Notes: generated from the sequence alone by a model not told the origin. 64,000 nt of DNA from Geodermatophilus sabuli (GCF_900215145.1 NZ_OBDO01000003.1:124001-188000), one strand, 5' to 3'. Shown: positions 54,742 to 63,462, numbered from the stretch's first letter. Program-made: numbers and translations.

Positions 54742-55809
54742 ATGGCGTCGGCCAAGGACGCCGTCGTCCTCCAGGTGGACGGGCACGAGGTGCGGGTCTC
54801 CAGCCCGGAGAAGCCGTACTTCGCCGACCGCGGCATCCGCAAGATCGACGTCGTCGAGTACTTCATCAGCGTCGGCGACGGGATCCTGAACGCGCTGCGG
54901 GACCGGCCGACGACGCTGGAGCGCTGGCCGGGCGGGGTGTTCGAGGGCGCGCGCCTGTCCACCCGCGTCGACAACACCGGCGACGCGTTCTACCAGAAGC
55001 GGGTACCGAAGAACGCCCCCGACTGGGTGCCGACCGCGCACATCACCTTCCCCAGCGGGCGCACCGCCGACGAGATCGCGCCGGACTCCGTCGCCGTCGT
55101 CGCGTGGTGCGCCAACCTGGGCACGCTCACCTTCCACCCGTGGCCGGTGTCGAAGTCCGACGTCGAGCAGCCCGACCAGATCCGCATCGACCTGGACCCG
55201 CAGCCGGGCACCGACTTCGCCGACGCGGCGTGGGTGGCCCCGCACGTGCGGGAGCTGCTGGCCGAGTTCGGCATGCAGGGCTGGCCGAAGACTTCCGGCG
55301 GGCGCGGGGTACACGTCTACGTGCCCATCCAGCCGCGGTGGACCTTCCCGGAGGTGCGCCGGGCGGTCATCGCCTTCGGCCGCGAGCTCGAACGGCGCCT
55401 CCCCGATCGCGTGACGATGTCGTGGTGGAAGGAGGAGCGCGGCGAGAAGATCTTCATCGACTACAACCAGATGGCCCGAGACCGCACGATCGCCTCCGCC
55501 TACTCCATCCGCGCCAGGCCGCACGCCCCGGTCTCGGCCCCCGTGGACTGGGACGAGCTGCCCGACGTCTCCCCGTTCGACTTCGACGTGCGCACCATGC
55601 CGGCCCGGTTCAAGGACGTCGGTGACAAGCACGCCGGTCTGGCCGACCACGCGTTCGGCATCGAGCCGCTGCTGGAGCTTGCTGAACGCCAGGCCAAGGA
55701 CGACGGATTGGGCGACCTGCCCTATCCGCCGGACTACCCGAAGATGCCGGGTGAGCCGATGCGGGTCCAGCCGAGCCGCGCCAAGCGTTCTACCAGCGAA
55801 AACGAGTGA
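54742..55809 (+). CDS. LigD polymerase-domain-like protein (PolD/archaeo-eukaryotic primase family)
   Basis: A 355-aa stand-alone version of the LigD polymerase domain, an archaeo-eukaryotic-primase-type polymerase that fills gaps with ribonucleotides or deoxynucleotides during end joining. It has SPEKPYFADRGIRKIDVVEYF near the N-terminus, IRIDLDPQPGTDFADA with the metal-binding Asp pair, TSGGRGVHVYVPI, and WWKEERGEKIFIDYNQMARDRTIASAYSIRARPHAPVS. The ATG at 54742 is chosen over the GTG at 54739, which only adds one residue. Together with ligC it forms a LigC/PolD repair pair; no ku gene is in the window. Confidence 0.92.
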   Translation: MASAKDAVVLQVDGHEVRVSSPEKPYFADRGIRKIDVVEYFISVGDGILNALRDRPTTLERWPGGVFEGARLSTRVDNTGDAFYQKRVPKNAPDWVPTAHITFPSGRTADEIAPDSVAVVAWCANLGTLTFHPWPVSKSDVEQPDQIRIDLDPQPGTDFADAAWVAPHVRELLAEFGMQGWPKTSGGRGVHVYVPIQPRWTFPEVRRAVIAFGRELERRLPDRVTMSWWKEERGEKIFIDYNQMARDRTIASAYSIRARPHAPVSAPVDWDELPDVSPFDFDVRTMPARFKDVGDKHAGLADHAFGIEPLLELAERQAKDDGLGDLPYPPDYPKMPGEPMRVQPSRAKRSTSENE

Positions 55810-55978
55810 TCGGCACGCTTTTCTAGTGCTAGCACAGCGCTCACTCGCCCGATAACCTGCCGCCGTGGCGATCCGGCTGGTGACACGACCGTCCTCACCA
55901 CGGCTCAGGGACCGACGACTGGTCGACCAGGAACTGGCGCACTCCGCGGCGCCGCGTACCTGGCGTCCCAGGCCTGGT
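55810..55978. other. Gap with palindrome and possible truncated gene start
   Basis: A comparatively T-rich stretch contains the perfect palindrome GTGCTAGCAC at 55827-55836, of the kind used by TetR-type repressors. TAACCT at 55852-55857 lies seven bases before a GTG at 55865. That GTG opens VAIRLVTRPSSPRLRDRRLV, which runs into the antisense of the IclR gene and is not recognisable. It may be the operator and 5' end of a lost gene. Confidence 0.3.
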
Positions 55979-56770
55979 CTAGTCGCCCTCGACGGCGGCG
56001 TCGCGAAGCGCCCGAGAGATGCCCCGCGCCGTGGCCTGGACGGCCGGGGACAGGGCGGCCGGCAGAGCTGACCCGGCCTGCACGACGATCGACACTGCTG
56101 CCACGACGCTGCCCTCGGCGCCACGGACCGGCGCGGCGACCGACAACGTCTCCATCGACACCTGCCGGTCGTTGACCGCGAACCCGTGCGCCCGCACGTC
56201 GCCCAACAGCCGGCGCAGGGCCTCCGGGGACGTGATGGTGAGCGCCGTGTACTCGTCCAGCGGACCGGCGAGCACGGCCTCCTGTACCTCGGGAGGCGCG
56301 TGGGCCAGCAGGACCCGGCCGACCCCCGTCGCATGCAGCGCGAACCTCCCGCCGACCCGGGTGAACACCGGGACCGCGCTGCGGCCGGCGATGCGTTCGA
56401 CCCAGACGGACTCGAGTCCCTCGCGGACGGCCAGCTGCACGTTCTCCTGCGTGACGGCGTAGAGGTCCTCCATGAACGGCAGGGCCAGCTCGCGTAGCCC
56501 GAGGCCGCGGGGAGCCAGCGAGGCGATCTCCCACAGCCGCAGCCCGACGTGGAAGGCGCCTCCCGCATCCCGCTCCAGCAGGCCGCACTCGACGAGGTCT
56601 CCGACCAGGCGGTGCGTCGTCGTCAACGGCAGGCCTGTCCGTCGGGCCAGCTGGGTGAGCGTCAGTGAGGGGCGCTCGGGGGTGAAGGCGGCGAGCAGCT
56701 GCACGGCCCGCCGGATCACCGGACCTGTCTCGCCCCGTCCGCGGCTCCCGGTCGTCTCGCCGTCGGTCAC
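55979..56770 (-). CDS. IclR family transcriptional regulator
   Basis: A 263-aa IclR regulator with an N-terminal winged helix (VIRRAVQLLAAFTPERPSLTLTQLARRTGLPLTTTHRLVGDL) and a C-terminal effector-binding domain (RELALPFMEDLYAVTQENVQLAVREG, LHATGVGRVLLAH, and VAAVSIVVQAGSALPAALSPAV). IclR proteins usually control catabolic genes next to them and bind a pathway metabolite. Here the neighbours are a truncated P450 and a frameshifted reductase. GTG 56770 (VTDGETTGSRG) is preferred to 56854, which would reach back toward the P450 fragment. The start is not certain. Confidence 0.9.
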   Translation of the reverse strand: MTDGETTGSRGRGETGPVIRRAVQLLAAFTPERPSLTLTQLARRTGLPLTTTHRLVGDLVECGLLERDAGGAFHVGLRLWEIASLAPRGLGLRELALPFMEDLYAVTQENVQLAVREGLESVWVERIAGRSAVPVFTRVGGRFALHATGVGRVLLAHAPPEVQEAVLAGPLDEYTALTITSPEALRRLLGDVRAHGFAVNDRQVSMETLSVAAPVRGAEGSVVAAVSIVVQAGSALPAALSPAVQATARGISRALRDAAVEGD

Positions 56771-56825
56771 GGTGCCATCCGGGGCACAGGTGACGGCCGG
56801 GCCGGCTCCCACGCGCCGCGCAGCG

Positions 56826-57056
56826 CTACGCGGGCTCGACACGGACGGGCACACTGGCCCAGCCCTTCAGCGTGTTGTTCAACCTGGGCACCGGCGGACC
56901 AGCCAGCTCCATCCGCCGGACCCGGCGGGCCAGCGCGGTGAGCACGAGCTCGGCCTCCAGCCGCGCGACCGGCTGGCCGACGCACTGGTGGATCCCCATC
57001 CCGAACGCCACGTGCCCGGCCGCGCGGCGGCGGACGTCGAGCGCACCGATCCGGGA
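56826..57056 (-). pseudogene. Cytochrome P450, C-terminal fragment only
   Basis: The last 70 or so codons of a P450 survive. The heme-ligand signature FGMGIHQCVGQPVARLEAE contains the invariant Cys, preceded by DVRRRAAGHVA. The end is RLNNTLKGWASVPVRVEPA and a TAG stop at 56826. The upstream 300-odd codons (I helix, ExxR) are missing; near 57056 the sequence changes into an unrelated reading frame on the other strand. A 61-codon ORF could still start at GTG 57011 but could not make a functional P450. The C-terminal wording resembles CYP199-like aromatic acid demethylases, a weak inference. Confidence 0.8.
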
Positions 57057-57188
57057 CTACCGCGGGAACACCTGCCGGCGGACTGGCCCGCGGACCGCTC
57101 GGTCGACGCGTACCGGCGCCACAGCCGGGTCCTGAGCACGCGCGCGCAGCAGGCGCTCGTCCAGGAACTGCGGACGCCGCCCCGCTGA
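57057..57188 (+). pseudogene. C-terminal fragment of an unidentified protein
   Basis: On the + strand about 43 codons read LPREHLPADWPADRSVDAYR and on to LVQELRTPPR, then TGA at 57188. The composition looks coding, but it has no start of its own and abuts the truncated P450. It could be the end of a methyltransferase or hydrolase; I cannot tell. It probably marks a deletion junction. Confidence 0.3.
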
Positions 57189-57499
57189 GCACGCGAGCCG
57201 CGGACGGCCGGTCCGGCGGTGGGCGCATCGATCGTCAGCCGACGTTGCTCATCTCGGCGGCGACCGTCGTGTCATCGCAGTGACCGACGACGCCGCTGAC
57301 GACCGTCTCGTCGATCCACGCGGCGCTCAGTCCGCCGCACCTTCCGAAAACCGGAAGGAGCATCCACGAAGCCCGTGGCTGCGGTCACCCTCGTGGTCGG
57401 TGGTGACCATCCCGCCCACCCGGTAGGCGCTTGCCGCGCGACCGGAGCACCGAAGCCAGAACGGAGACGGCCGTGCCCAGCACATCCGAGGAGAGGTCC
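57189..57499. other. Intergenic region with a palindromic operator candidate
   Basis: No convincing gene is seen. The most notable element is CCTTCCGAAAACCGGAAGG (57340-57358), seven-base arms around AAAAC, about 140 bases before the reductase start. Ribosome site GAGGAGAGG at 57489-57497 belongs to the reductase. Confidence 0.4.
57340..57358. promoter_or_regulatory. Palindrome, candidate IclR-family operator
   Basis: CCTTCCG-AAAAC-CGGAAGG is a perfect 7-base inverted repeat upstream of the reductase gene, in a locus with one IclR regulator. It resembles IclR-type sites only in size and spacing. Confidence 0.35.
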
Positions 57500-58434
57500 A
57501 TGCGCCTGCGGGTCGATGCCCGCACCACCGGTGCCGAGGGGATCGTGGTCCTCGACCTGCGCGACCCCTCCGGCGCCGACCTGCCGGCATGGTCGCCGGG
57601 CGCGCACATCGATCTCGTGCTGGCAGATGGGCTGATCCGCCAGTACTCGCTGTGCGGCGTCCCTGGCGACCGCTCCGTCTGGCGGATCGCCGTACTGCGC
57701 GAGCCAGAGAGCCGGGGCGGCTCCGAGCACGTCCACGAGAAGTTGCACGAGGGCGGGGAGGTCGACGTCCGCGGCCCCGGAACAACTTCCCGCTGGAGCC
57801 GTCGCCGCGCTACCTGTTCGTCGCCGGCGGCATCGGGATAACCCCGATCCTGCCCATGCTCTTCGCCGCAGAGTCCGCAGGTGCCGACTGGGAACTCCAC
57901 TACGGCGGCCGCAGCCGCCGGTCCATGGCGTTCCTGGAGCACCTCGAGGAGACCGCCGGAAACCGGGTCAACCTGCACCCGCAGGACGAGGTCGGCCTCA
58001 TCGACCTGGAGAAGATCCTCGGAACCCCCAGGCCGGAGACGCTGGTCTACTGCTGCGGACCGGAGCCGCTCCTGAAGGCCGTCGAGCAGAGCTGTGCGGC
58101 GTGGCCCGAGCCCAGCCTCCACATGGAGCGGTTCAGCCCCAAGGAGCTCGGCGCGCCCCCGCGCACCGACTCGTTCGAGATCGAACTGGCCACCAGCGGG
58201 CTCACTCTCACCGTCCCGCCCGACCGGTCCATCCTCGATGTCGTCGAGGAGGCCGGGATCGCCGTCCTCTCCTCCTGCCAGGAGGGCACCTGCGGCACCT
58301 GCGAGAGACCGGTGCTCGAGGGCGACGTCGACCACCGCGACTCCCTGCTCACGCCGGCCGAGCAGGCCACCAACGACACCATGTTCATCTGCGTCTCCCG
58401 AGCCGCCTGCCCTCGACTCGTCCTGCAGCTCTGA
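57500..58434 (+). pseudogene. PDR/VanB-type ferredoxin reductase, frameshifted
   Basis: An FMN/2Fe-2S oxidoreductase of the phthalate dioxygenase reductase class, which passes electrons from NAD(P)H to an oxygenase or P450. The gene begins MRLRVDARTTGAEGIVVLDL at 57500 with GAGGAGAGG in front. The flavin domain (WSPGAHIDLVL, RQYSLCGVP) is read to about 57775. There the frame shifts: one C appears missing from the run at 57775-57778, where five would restore GPRNNFPL. The rest reads VAGGIGITPILPML (NAD), YCCGPEPLL and a C-terminal ferredoxin with SSCQEGTCGTCE and a last Cys in FICVSRAAC. It is either a true pseudogene or a homopolymer sequencing error. Restored length would be about 311 aa, normal for the family. 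Confidence 0.85.
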
Positions 58435-58531
58435 AGCCCGCCCCTGACCCACCTGGCATGGCTACCCCGCCCGCCACATTCCCCGCACCGCCACTCGTCG
58501 AGACCTACGTTCAGGGGCGGCCCTGGGACAG

Positions 58532-59320
58532 TCAGCGGCCGGCGAGCCTCCGCTCGACCACCGCGACCTGCTCCGGGGAGCCGATCAGCTCTCCGATGGC
58601 GTCCTGCTCGGCCTGGAGTCCCTCCGCGAGGCCGACCCGTCCGGCGAGGTCCATCAGCCGCTTGACGTGGCGCGTCGCCCGACGGCTGTGGCCGGCGATC
58701 TCGTGTGCCAGCGCGAGTGCCGCCGCAAGCGGATCGGCGGCCTGGCGGGTGGCCAGCCCGAGCGCCACGGCCTCCTCGCCGGTCACCTCTCGGCCGGTGA
58801 GCGCCAACTCCTTCGCCACGTCACGGCCCACCAGCTCGGGTAAGACCTGCGTCCCGGTCATGTCCGGAACGATGCCCCACCGGATCTCCATGACCGACAG
58901 CCGTGCGTCCGGGGCGACGATCCGGATGTCGGCACCGAGGGCGATCTGCAGGCCACCACCGAACGCGACCCCGTGCACCGCTGCAACGACCGGCGCCGGG
59001 ACGAGCGACCACACGTGCGCGGCCTGCTGCCCACGGGTCCGCGCCGCTCCCAGCCGGGAGCGCGGGGCGTCGACGCGCGATCCTGGCCGGTCGCGCATGG
59101 CGGCGAACTCGCCGAAATCGAGGCCGGCGCAGAAGGCCCGCCCCTCGCCACTGAGGACGACGGCACCGACATCCTCGTGGTCCACCAGTTCCGACCCCGT
59201 GGCGACCAGGGCCTCGAACATTGCCGAATCCAGCGCGTTGAGCTTCTCCGGGCGGTCCAGCCTGACGTGGGCGACCCCGTCGGTCACGTCCCAGCTCACT
59301 CGCCGGGGTCCGTCGTCCAT
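58532..59320 (-). CDS. Enoyl-CoA hydratase/isomerase family protein
   Basis: A 262-aa crotonase-fold protein. The oxyanion-hole segments are LSGEGRAFCAGLDFGEF near 59-75 and VHGVAFGGGLQIALGADIRI near 112-131. The second acidic site is in MEIRWGIVPDMTGTQVL, where the crotonase Glu position looks like Asp. The ATG at 59320 has GAGGAG upstream, and the longer open frame is non-coding. It would hydrate or isomerise an acyl-CoA in a degradation pathway. It is convergent with the frameshifted reductase, so it is transcribed apart from it. Confidence 0.9.
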   Translation of the reverse strand: MDDGPRRVSWDVTDGVAHVRLDRPEKLNALDSAMFEALVATGSELVDHEDVGAVVLSGEGRAFCAGLDFGEFAAMRDRPGSRVDAPRSRLGAARTRGQQAAHVWSLVPAPVVAAVHGVAFGGGLQIALGADIRIVAPDARLSVMEIRWGIVPDMTGTQVLPELVGRDVAKELALTGREVTGEEAVALGLATRQAADPLAAALALAHEIAGHSRRATRHVKRLMDLAGRVGLAEGLQAEQDAIGELIGSPEQVAVVERRLAGR

Positions 59321-59666
59321 GGCTGCTCCTCTGCCCGTCGTGGCGGCACAGGCGATTCCCCCGCAGCACGGCATGCAACAGGAAAGGTGCGGTCCGCGGT
59401 CCGCGGGCGGCACTGGGCCGTTTGTCTGCGCTGACCGTAGCGGGGACCCGGTTCCGCCGGGGGCGAGCCGGCGGCCCGGGCCCTGGGCTGACCGACGGCC
59501 GTCGTGGTGCGAACAGGACACTTTCAGGGATCGCACGTGCCGGTTCCAGCTTGGCTCGCAGCCGACGCCCGGGTCATCGGCGACGCATCGACCATGCGGT
59601 GCCTCGCCAGCCGAGCAGCTGGCGAGGCATCGGTGCGTGGGCCCACTCACGCGGGCGGGTGGGCCG
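59321..59666. other. Intergenic region of about 350 bases
   Basis: No gene is seen between the enoyl-CoA hydratase start and the beta-propeller stop. It holds the promoter region of the former and, at 59600-59629, the terminator of the latter. Confidence 0.6.
59600..59629. terminator. Terminator after the beta-propeller gene
   Basis: Perfect 11-base arms TGCCTCGCCAG (59600-59610) and CTGGCGAGGCA (59619-59629) around an 8-base loop, about 40 bases past the stop at 59667 on the - strand. Confidence 0.8.
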
Positions 59667-60860
59667 TCAGCGATGGCCGCCTTGCGCGGAGTGGCCGCGG
59701 TGCAGGCCCGACACGACCGCGATGCTGTTGATCGCATTGCCGCCCACCCAGATCTCGCGGCCGACGGGAGCGGCCACCGTGGTGTATCGGTACTCCGTGG
59801 TGCGCGTGCTGAACACCGTCTCAGAGGTACCGGCGACGGGGTCGATCTCGACGATGTCGAAGCCGGGGATGCAGGAGTCGGGGACATCGAACCCCGTGAC
59901 AGCGCATGCCTGGACCTGCTCCGGAGTCACCGGCACGTACTCCTGACCGGTCGTCAGCAGCGTTCCGGCTTCGGTCCAGCGCAGGTTGTCGGGTAGGAAG
60001 TCCATCTGAGCCAGCTCAGTCGGATCACCGCCGGCCGTCGGGATCGACACGACGCGCTGCTTCATCGTCTCCGCCGTGTAGAGCGTGGCACCGTCCTCGG
60101 ACACCTCGATGCCGTTCGGCCCGAACAGTTGACTGCCCGGCACCTCCGCCCAGCCGGACTCACGGTGCCAGGTCCAGAGCGAGCCGCTCGGCTCCCCGGA
60201 GAACAGCTGAGGGAACAGTGGCGACCTGGAGTCCCAGAACTTGGTCATCGCGATGCCGCCGTCGGGCAGCGCCACCACGCTGTTTGGGATGGCACCTTCG
60301 GGAGCCACGACGCAGCCGCGCCAGGAGATCGTCGGCTGCTTCCCACGCACGTCCAGGCTGAAGACCTCGATGGACTCGCGGCCACCGTGGTACACGACGT
60401 ACAGGTCGAAGGTCCGTTCGCCGGTCTGCACTGTGTTGATGCCGTGCGTCGCAGGAAGCGCCTCATCCGGCGGGGCGGTGCATCCCGGGAAAGCCTCCAG
60501 GTCGGGGGTGTACGCAATGTCCTCCTCGGCGGGCCAGAGCGGCGTCACCTCCTCGTTCCGGGTGTTGACCAGGTTCATCCCACCGGGGTGGTCGGCGCCG
60601 GTGACCGCGCTGATGACCACCCAACTGGTCCCCGGGAGCGCGATGATGTCCTCCGGAGGCTGGTGCGTGTCGATGAACGACAGTTCCGGCCCGTGGGAGG
60701 GACCGCTTCCGCCGCCCTGGCTCCCTGGCGCCCCGCCGCTGCCGAAGCCCGTGGTCGCCAGCAGAGCGGGAAGGGCGACGCATGCGGCGACCACGGGGCG
60801 CAGCCGCTTCCGTGCGGCCGCGCCGCTGGGCAGGTGTCGGTCGGCTGTACGTTTCGTCAC
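59667..60860 (-). CDS. Secreted SMP-30/paraoxonase-like beta-propeller protein
   Basis: A 397-aa exported protein starting at GTG 60860, with GGAGG five bases upstream. A hydrophobic signal at about 20-40 (RPVVAACVALPALLATTGFG) leads into a Gly/Ser linker. The rest reads like a six-bladed propeller of the gluconolactonase/strictosidine-synthase/paraoxonase type: SVVALPDGGIAMTKFWD, GSQLFGPNGIEVSEDGATLYTAETMKQRVVSIP, and MDFLPDNLRWTEAGTLLTTGQ, where PNGI and PDNL carry the calcium-binding Asn residues. Cys pairs in the mature part may form disulfides. The substrate is unknown; a lactonase or arylesterase role is a guess. Confidence 0.8.
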   Translation of the reverse strand: MTKRTADRHLPSGAAARKRLRPVVAACVALPALLATTGFGSGGAPGSQGGGSGPSHGPELSFIDTHQPPEDIIALPGTSWVVISAVTGADHPGGMNLVNTRNEEVTPLWPAEEDIAYTPDLEAFPGCTAPPDEALPATHGINTVQTGERTFDLYVVYHGGRESIEVFSLDVRGKQPTISWRGCVVAPEGAIPNSVVALPDGGIAMTKFWDSRSPLFPQLFSGEPSGSLWTWHRESGWAEVPGSQLFGPNGIEVSEDGATLYTAETMKQRVVSIPTAGGDPTELAQMDFLPDNLRWTEAGTLLTTGQEYVPVTPEQVQACAVTGFDVPDSCIPGFDIVEIDPVAGTSETVFSTRTTEYRYTTVAAPVGREIWVGGNAINSIAVVSGLHRGHSAQGGHR

Positions 60861-61324
60861 GGTTCCTCCGTCAGTCGGGGAAATAACGGGGAAACGGTAT
60901 TTGGACGCAGGGACCGGCTCGGGCGTCGGCGGGCCAGTGGCCTGTCCATGCCGCAGCCTCGATTCACCGACGGCGGGCGCGGTGTATCGGCGCGGGAATG
61001 CGAGGATGCCTCTCTGAGCTGGGAAGAAAAGACTTGTCGAAGGTTCGTGTCGCCAGGGTGACGTCCCGCTGAGTGGTGGAGTAGTCATCATCGTGCTGGT
61101 CGGCGGTGCGGTGACTGCGACGCAATCAGAGCTGGCTGCTTGGCCTCCTTCGCCCCCGGTCCGATCGGTCAAGTGCGTCCGCCGACAGGCGTGATCACGG
61201 CGCTCGGCGTGGCTGATCGTCACCATCCGTGCCTCCGCCGGGCCGCCTGGTACCTCGACCGCCGGGACACCCGACCACGCTCACTACGCATCCGCTGACC
61301 TACTGGCAGGCGCTCCCGAACGTG
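60861..61324. other. Intergenic region of about 460 bases before the IS remnant
   Basis: It is less GC-rich near 60880-60910 (AATAACGGGGAAACGGTATTT), which probably holds the propeller-gene promoter; TACCGT on the - strand is a candidate -10 box. No gene or family is recognised in the remainder. Confidence 0.5.
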
Positions 61325-61739
61325 CTTCGGAACGACGGCAGGTGGCGGTGGCAGATCAGGGCGCGGGCCAGTGGTAGAAGGCCGAGGTGGATGTCAGCAC
61401 GGAGCTCGTAGCGGATGCGGAGTCGCTTGAAGGCGTGCCGCCAGGCGAAGCCGCGTTCGACGACCCAGCAGCGGCGGCCCAGGCAGGAGCCGTGGAGGAC
61501 GCCGCGGCGGGCGATTCCCGTGGTGAACCGTCGACCGCGCAGCGGTCCAGGTCCAGCGCATCGGCGCCGCGCGGCTCGGCCGGCAGATGCACGTGCAGGG
61601 CCGCCCAGACACCGGCGTCAGTCCGGTCCCGCAGCCGCTGCCCGCAGGTCACCGCCGACGATGGGGCGGGCGCGCCGAGCTCATCCTGAAACGATCTCTT
61701 GGCGTGCGACTCAATGGCATCGAAGATGACTGCCGTCAT
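61325..61739 (-). pseudogene. IS5-family transposase remnant with internal deletion
   Basis: Two parts of an IS5-type (IS427-like) DDE transposase survive on the - strand. The N-terminal part reads CGQRLRDRTDAGVWAALHVH and then ALDLDRCAVDGS (about 61690-61540, first Asp near the end). The C-terminal part reads GIARRGVLHGSCLGRRCWVV, then ERGFAWRHAFKRLRIRYELR and IHLGLLPLARALICHRHLPS (about 61530-61325, with the DDE Glu in VVERGFAW). The centre, which should carry the second Asp, is gone, and the two parts are in different frames. No clear terminal inverted repeats were found. Confidence 0.8.
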
Positions 61740-62209
61740 GGCAGGTCGAATCGCTGCACGCGCTCGGGCTTCATCTGGAGATGAATGAGTGGTCCAGAGC
61801 ATCCGTCGCATGCGGGCTCGATGCCGACAGCGTCCGCACCGAGAATTCGAAAGAACCCGTCGAAAGGTGGCCTCACCAAGATGTGAACGACCCGCACGCC
61901 GCCGACTGCGGCTCGACGGAGGACATCCTCGACGAGGAGCAGATCGACTCCACGTCGTCGTGCAGCTGCTTCAACAGCCATGAACAGGAGTTCAGCAGGA
62001 GCTGGCGGTCCGGCATTTCGGACGTGCAGTTGATAGGCGCCGACAAGACGGTGTCCATCCTCTGCCACCCGAGCCGTTGACCAGTCGAGGGGCGCCTGAG
62101 CTGGGTCGTGACCTGACAGGGGCCCGTCGCCGGCGAGGAGTCCGACCGCGTCCAGCAGGGAACGCAAGGGCGGACCGTCCTCGGGTGCAGCGGAGCGAAT
62201 GCAGACCAT
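61736..62209 (-). CDS. GNAT-like acetyltransferase (possible)
   Basis: A 157-aa protein starting at ATG 62209, with a strong GAGGAGG five bases before it. MVCIRSAAPEDGPPLRSLLDAVGLL is a typical N-terminal GNAT strand-helix. AARRRGVDLLLVEDVLRRAA then HILVRPPFDGFFRILGADAVG resembles the acetyl-CoA-binding motif A and motif B. The central part is short for the family. Its stop lies at the edge of the transposase remnant, so the C-terminus may have been altered by the insertion. The function is unknown. Confidence 0.5.
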   Translation of the reverse strand: MVCIRSAAPEDGPPLRSLLDAVGLLAGDGPLSGHDPAQAPLDWSTARVAEDGHRLVGAYQLHVRNAGPPAPAELLFMAVEAAARRRGVDLLLVEDVLRRAAVGGVRVVHILVRPPFDGFFRILGADAVGIEPACDGCSGPLIHLQMKPERVQRFDLP

Positions 62210-62412
62210 GCGTCCTCCTCGGGGACTGACCTGACGTGATCTCGTCGTTGGTCGGGTCGCACCCGAGCAGCTCCGACCGCTCCAAGACGTCCCGCTGCCC
62301 TCCTCCGACGATCGGTCAGGGCACGAACGGGCGCATCGGCCTGGTGCGTCCCTGCCGGCGGTGTGACCGGGCGCCGCCCGGCGCCCGCGCTCGGGGAGAG
62401 GACGGAGTCCTT

Positions 62413-63363
62413 CTACTCCGGCGGGGTGAAGGTGGAGGTGCGCTGCAGACCGGCGGCGCGGCCCTTGCCGGCGATGACCAGCGCCATCTTGGCGCTGGCC
62501 TCGTCGATCATCTCGTCGCCGAGCATCGCCGAGCCCTTGGCGCCGCCGGCCTCCGAGGTGGACCACTGGTAGGCGTCGAGGATCAGCTCGGCGTGGTCGT
62601 AGTCGGCCTGGGACGGCGCGTAGATCTCGTTCGCCGCGTCGATCTGGCCGGGGTGCAGCACCCACTTGCCGTCGAAGCCGAGCACCGCCGAGCGCTGGGC
62701 CACCTCGCGGAACGCGTCGACGTCGCGGACCTGCAGGAACGGGCCGTCGATGGCCTGCACCCCGCGGGCGCGGGCGGCCATGAGGATCTGCATGAGGATG
62801 TAGTGGAACGGGTCGCCGGCGTAGTCCGGGTGCAGCGCGCCCACCACGAGTGACTTCATGTTGATCGAGGCCATGAAGTCGGCCGGGCCGAAGATGATCG
62901 TCTCGATCCGCGGGCTGGCGAACGCGATCGCGTTGACGTTGATCAGGCCCTGGGCGTTCTCGATCTGCGCCTCGATGCCGATCCGGCCCACCGGCAGGCC
63001 GGTGGCCTTCTCGACCTGGGTGAGCAGCAGGTCCAGCGCCTGCACCTGGGCGGCGTCGACCACCTTGGGCAGCATCAGGCAGTCCAGGTTCGCCCCGGCG
63101 CCGCCGACGACCTCGATCACGTCGGAGTAGGTCCACTCCGTCGTCCAGTCGTTGACCCGGACGGTGCGGATCTTCTCCCCCCAGCCGCCCTCGTTCAGCG
63201 CCGCGACGATGTTCTTCCGCGCGCCGGGCTTGGCCAGCGGCGCGCAGGCGTCCTCCAGGTCCAGGAACACCTGGTCGGCGGGCAGGCCCTTGGCCTTCTC
63301 CAGGAACCGGGGGTTGCTGCCCGGTACGGCCAGGTTGGAACGGCGGGATCGGAGCTCGGCCAC
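62413..63363 (-). CDS. HpcH/HpaI (CitE-like) CoA-ester lyase
   Basis: A 316-aa TIM-barrel lyase of the CitE/malyl-CoA lyase family, which cleaves or condenses beta-hydroxyacyl-CoA esters such as malyl-CoA with Mg2+. The start is MAELRSRRSNLAVPGSNPRFLEKA. Metal and substrate sites are VFLDLEDACAPLAKPGAR near 33-50, GIEAQIENAQGLINVNAIA with the Glu near 135-141, and GFDGKWVLHPGQIDAANEIY near 230-249. It is a free-standing lyase with no citrate-lyase alpha or gamma subunit nearby, so a malyl- or methylmalyl-CoA role is more likely than citrate cleavage. Its start lies about 100 bases from the next gene. Confidence 0.92.
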   Translation of the reverse strand: MAELRSRRSNLAVPGSNPRFLEKAKGLPADQVFLDLEDACAPLAKPGARKNIVAALNEGGWGEKIRTVRVNDWTTEWTYSDVIEVVGGAGANLDCLMLPKVVDAAQVQALDLLLTQVEKATGLPVGRIGIEAQIENAQGLINVNAIAFASPRIETIIFGPADFMASINMKSLVVGALHPDYAGDPFHYILMQILMAARARGVQAIDGPFLQVRDVDAFREVAQRSAVLGFDGKWVLHPGQIDAANEIYAPSQADYDHAELILDAYQWSTSEAGGAKGSAMLGDEMIDEASAKMALVIAGKGRAAGLQRTSTFTPPE

Positions 63364-63462
63364 AGTGCCTCCAGGGATGCGACGGTCGTGCGGACGTGAG
63401 CGGTGGTGAGAATTGGGCCGGCCAGGCGGGCAGGCAGCGGAATCAATGGGCGGATGGCGCGG

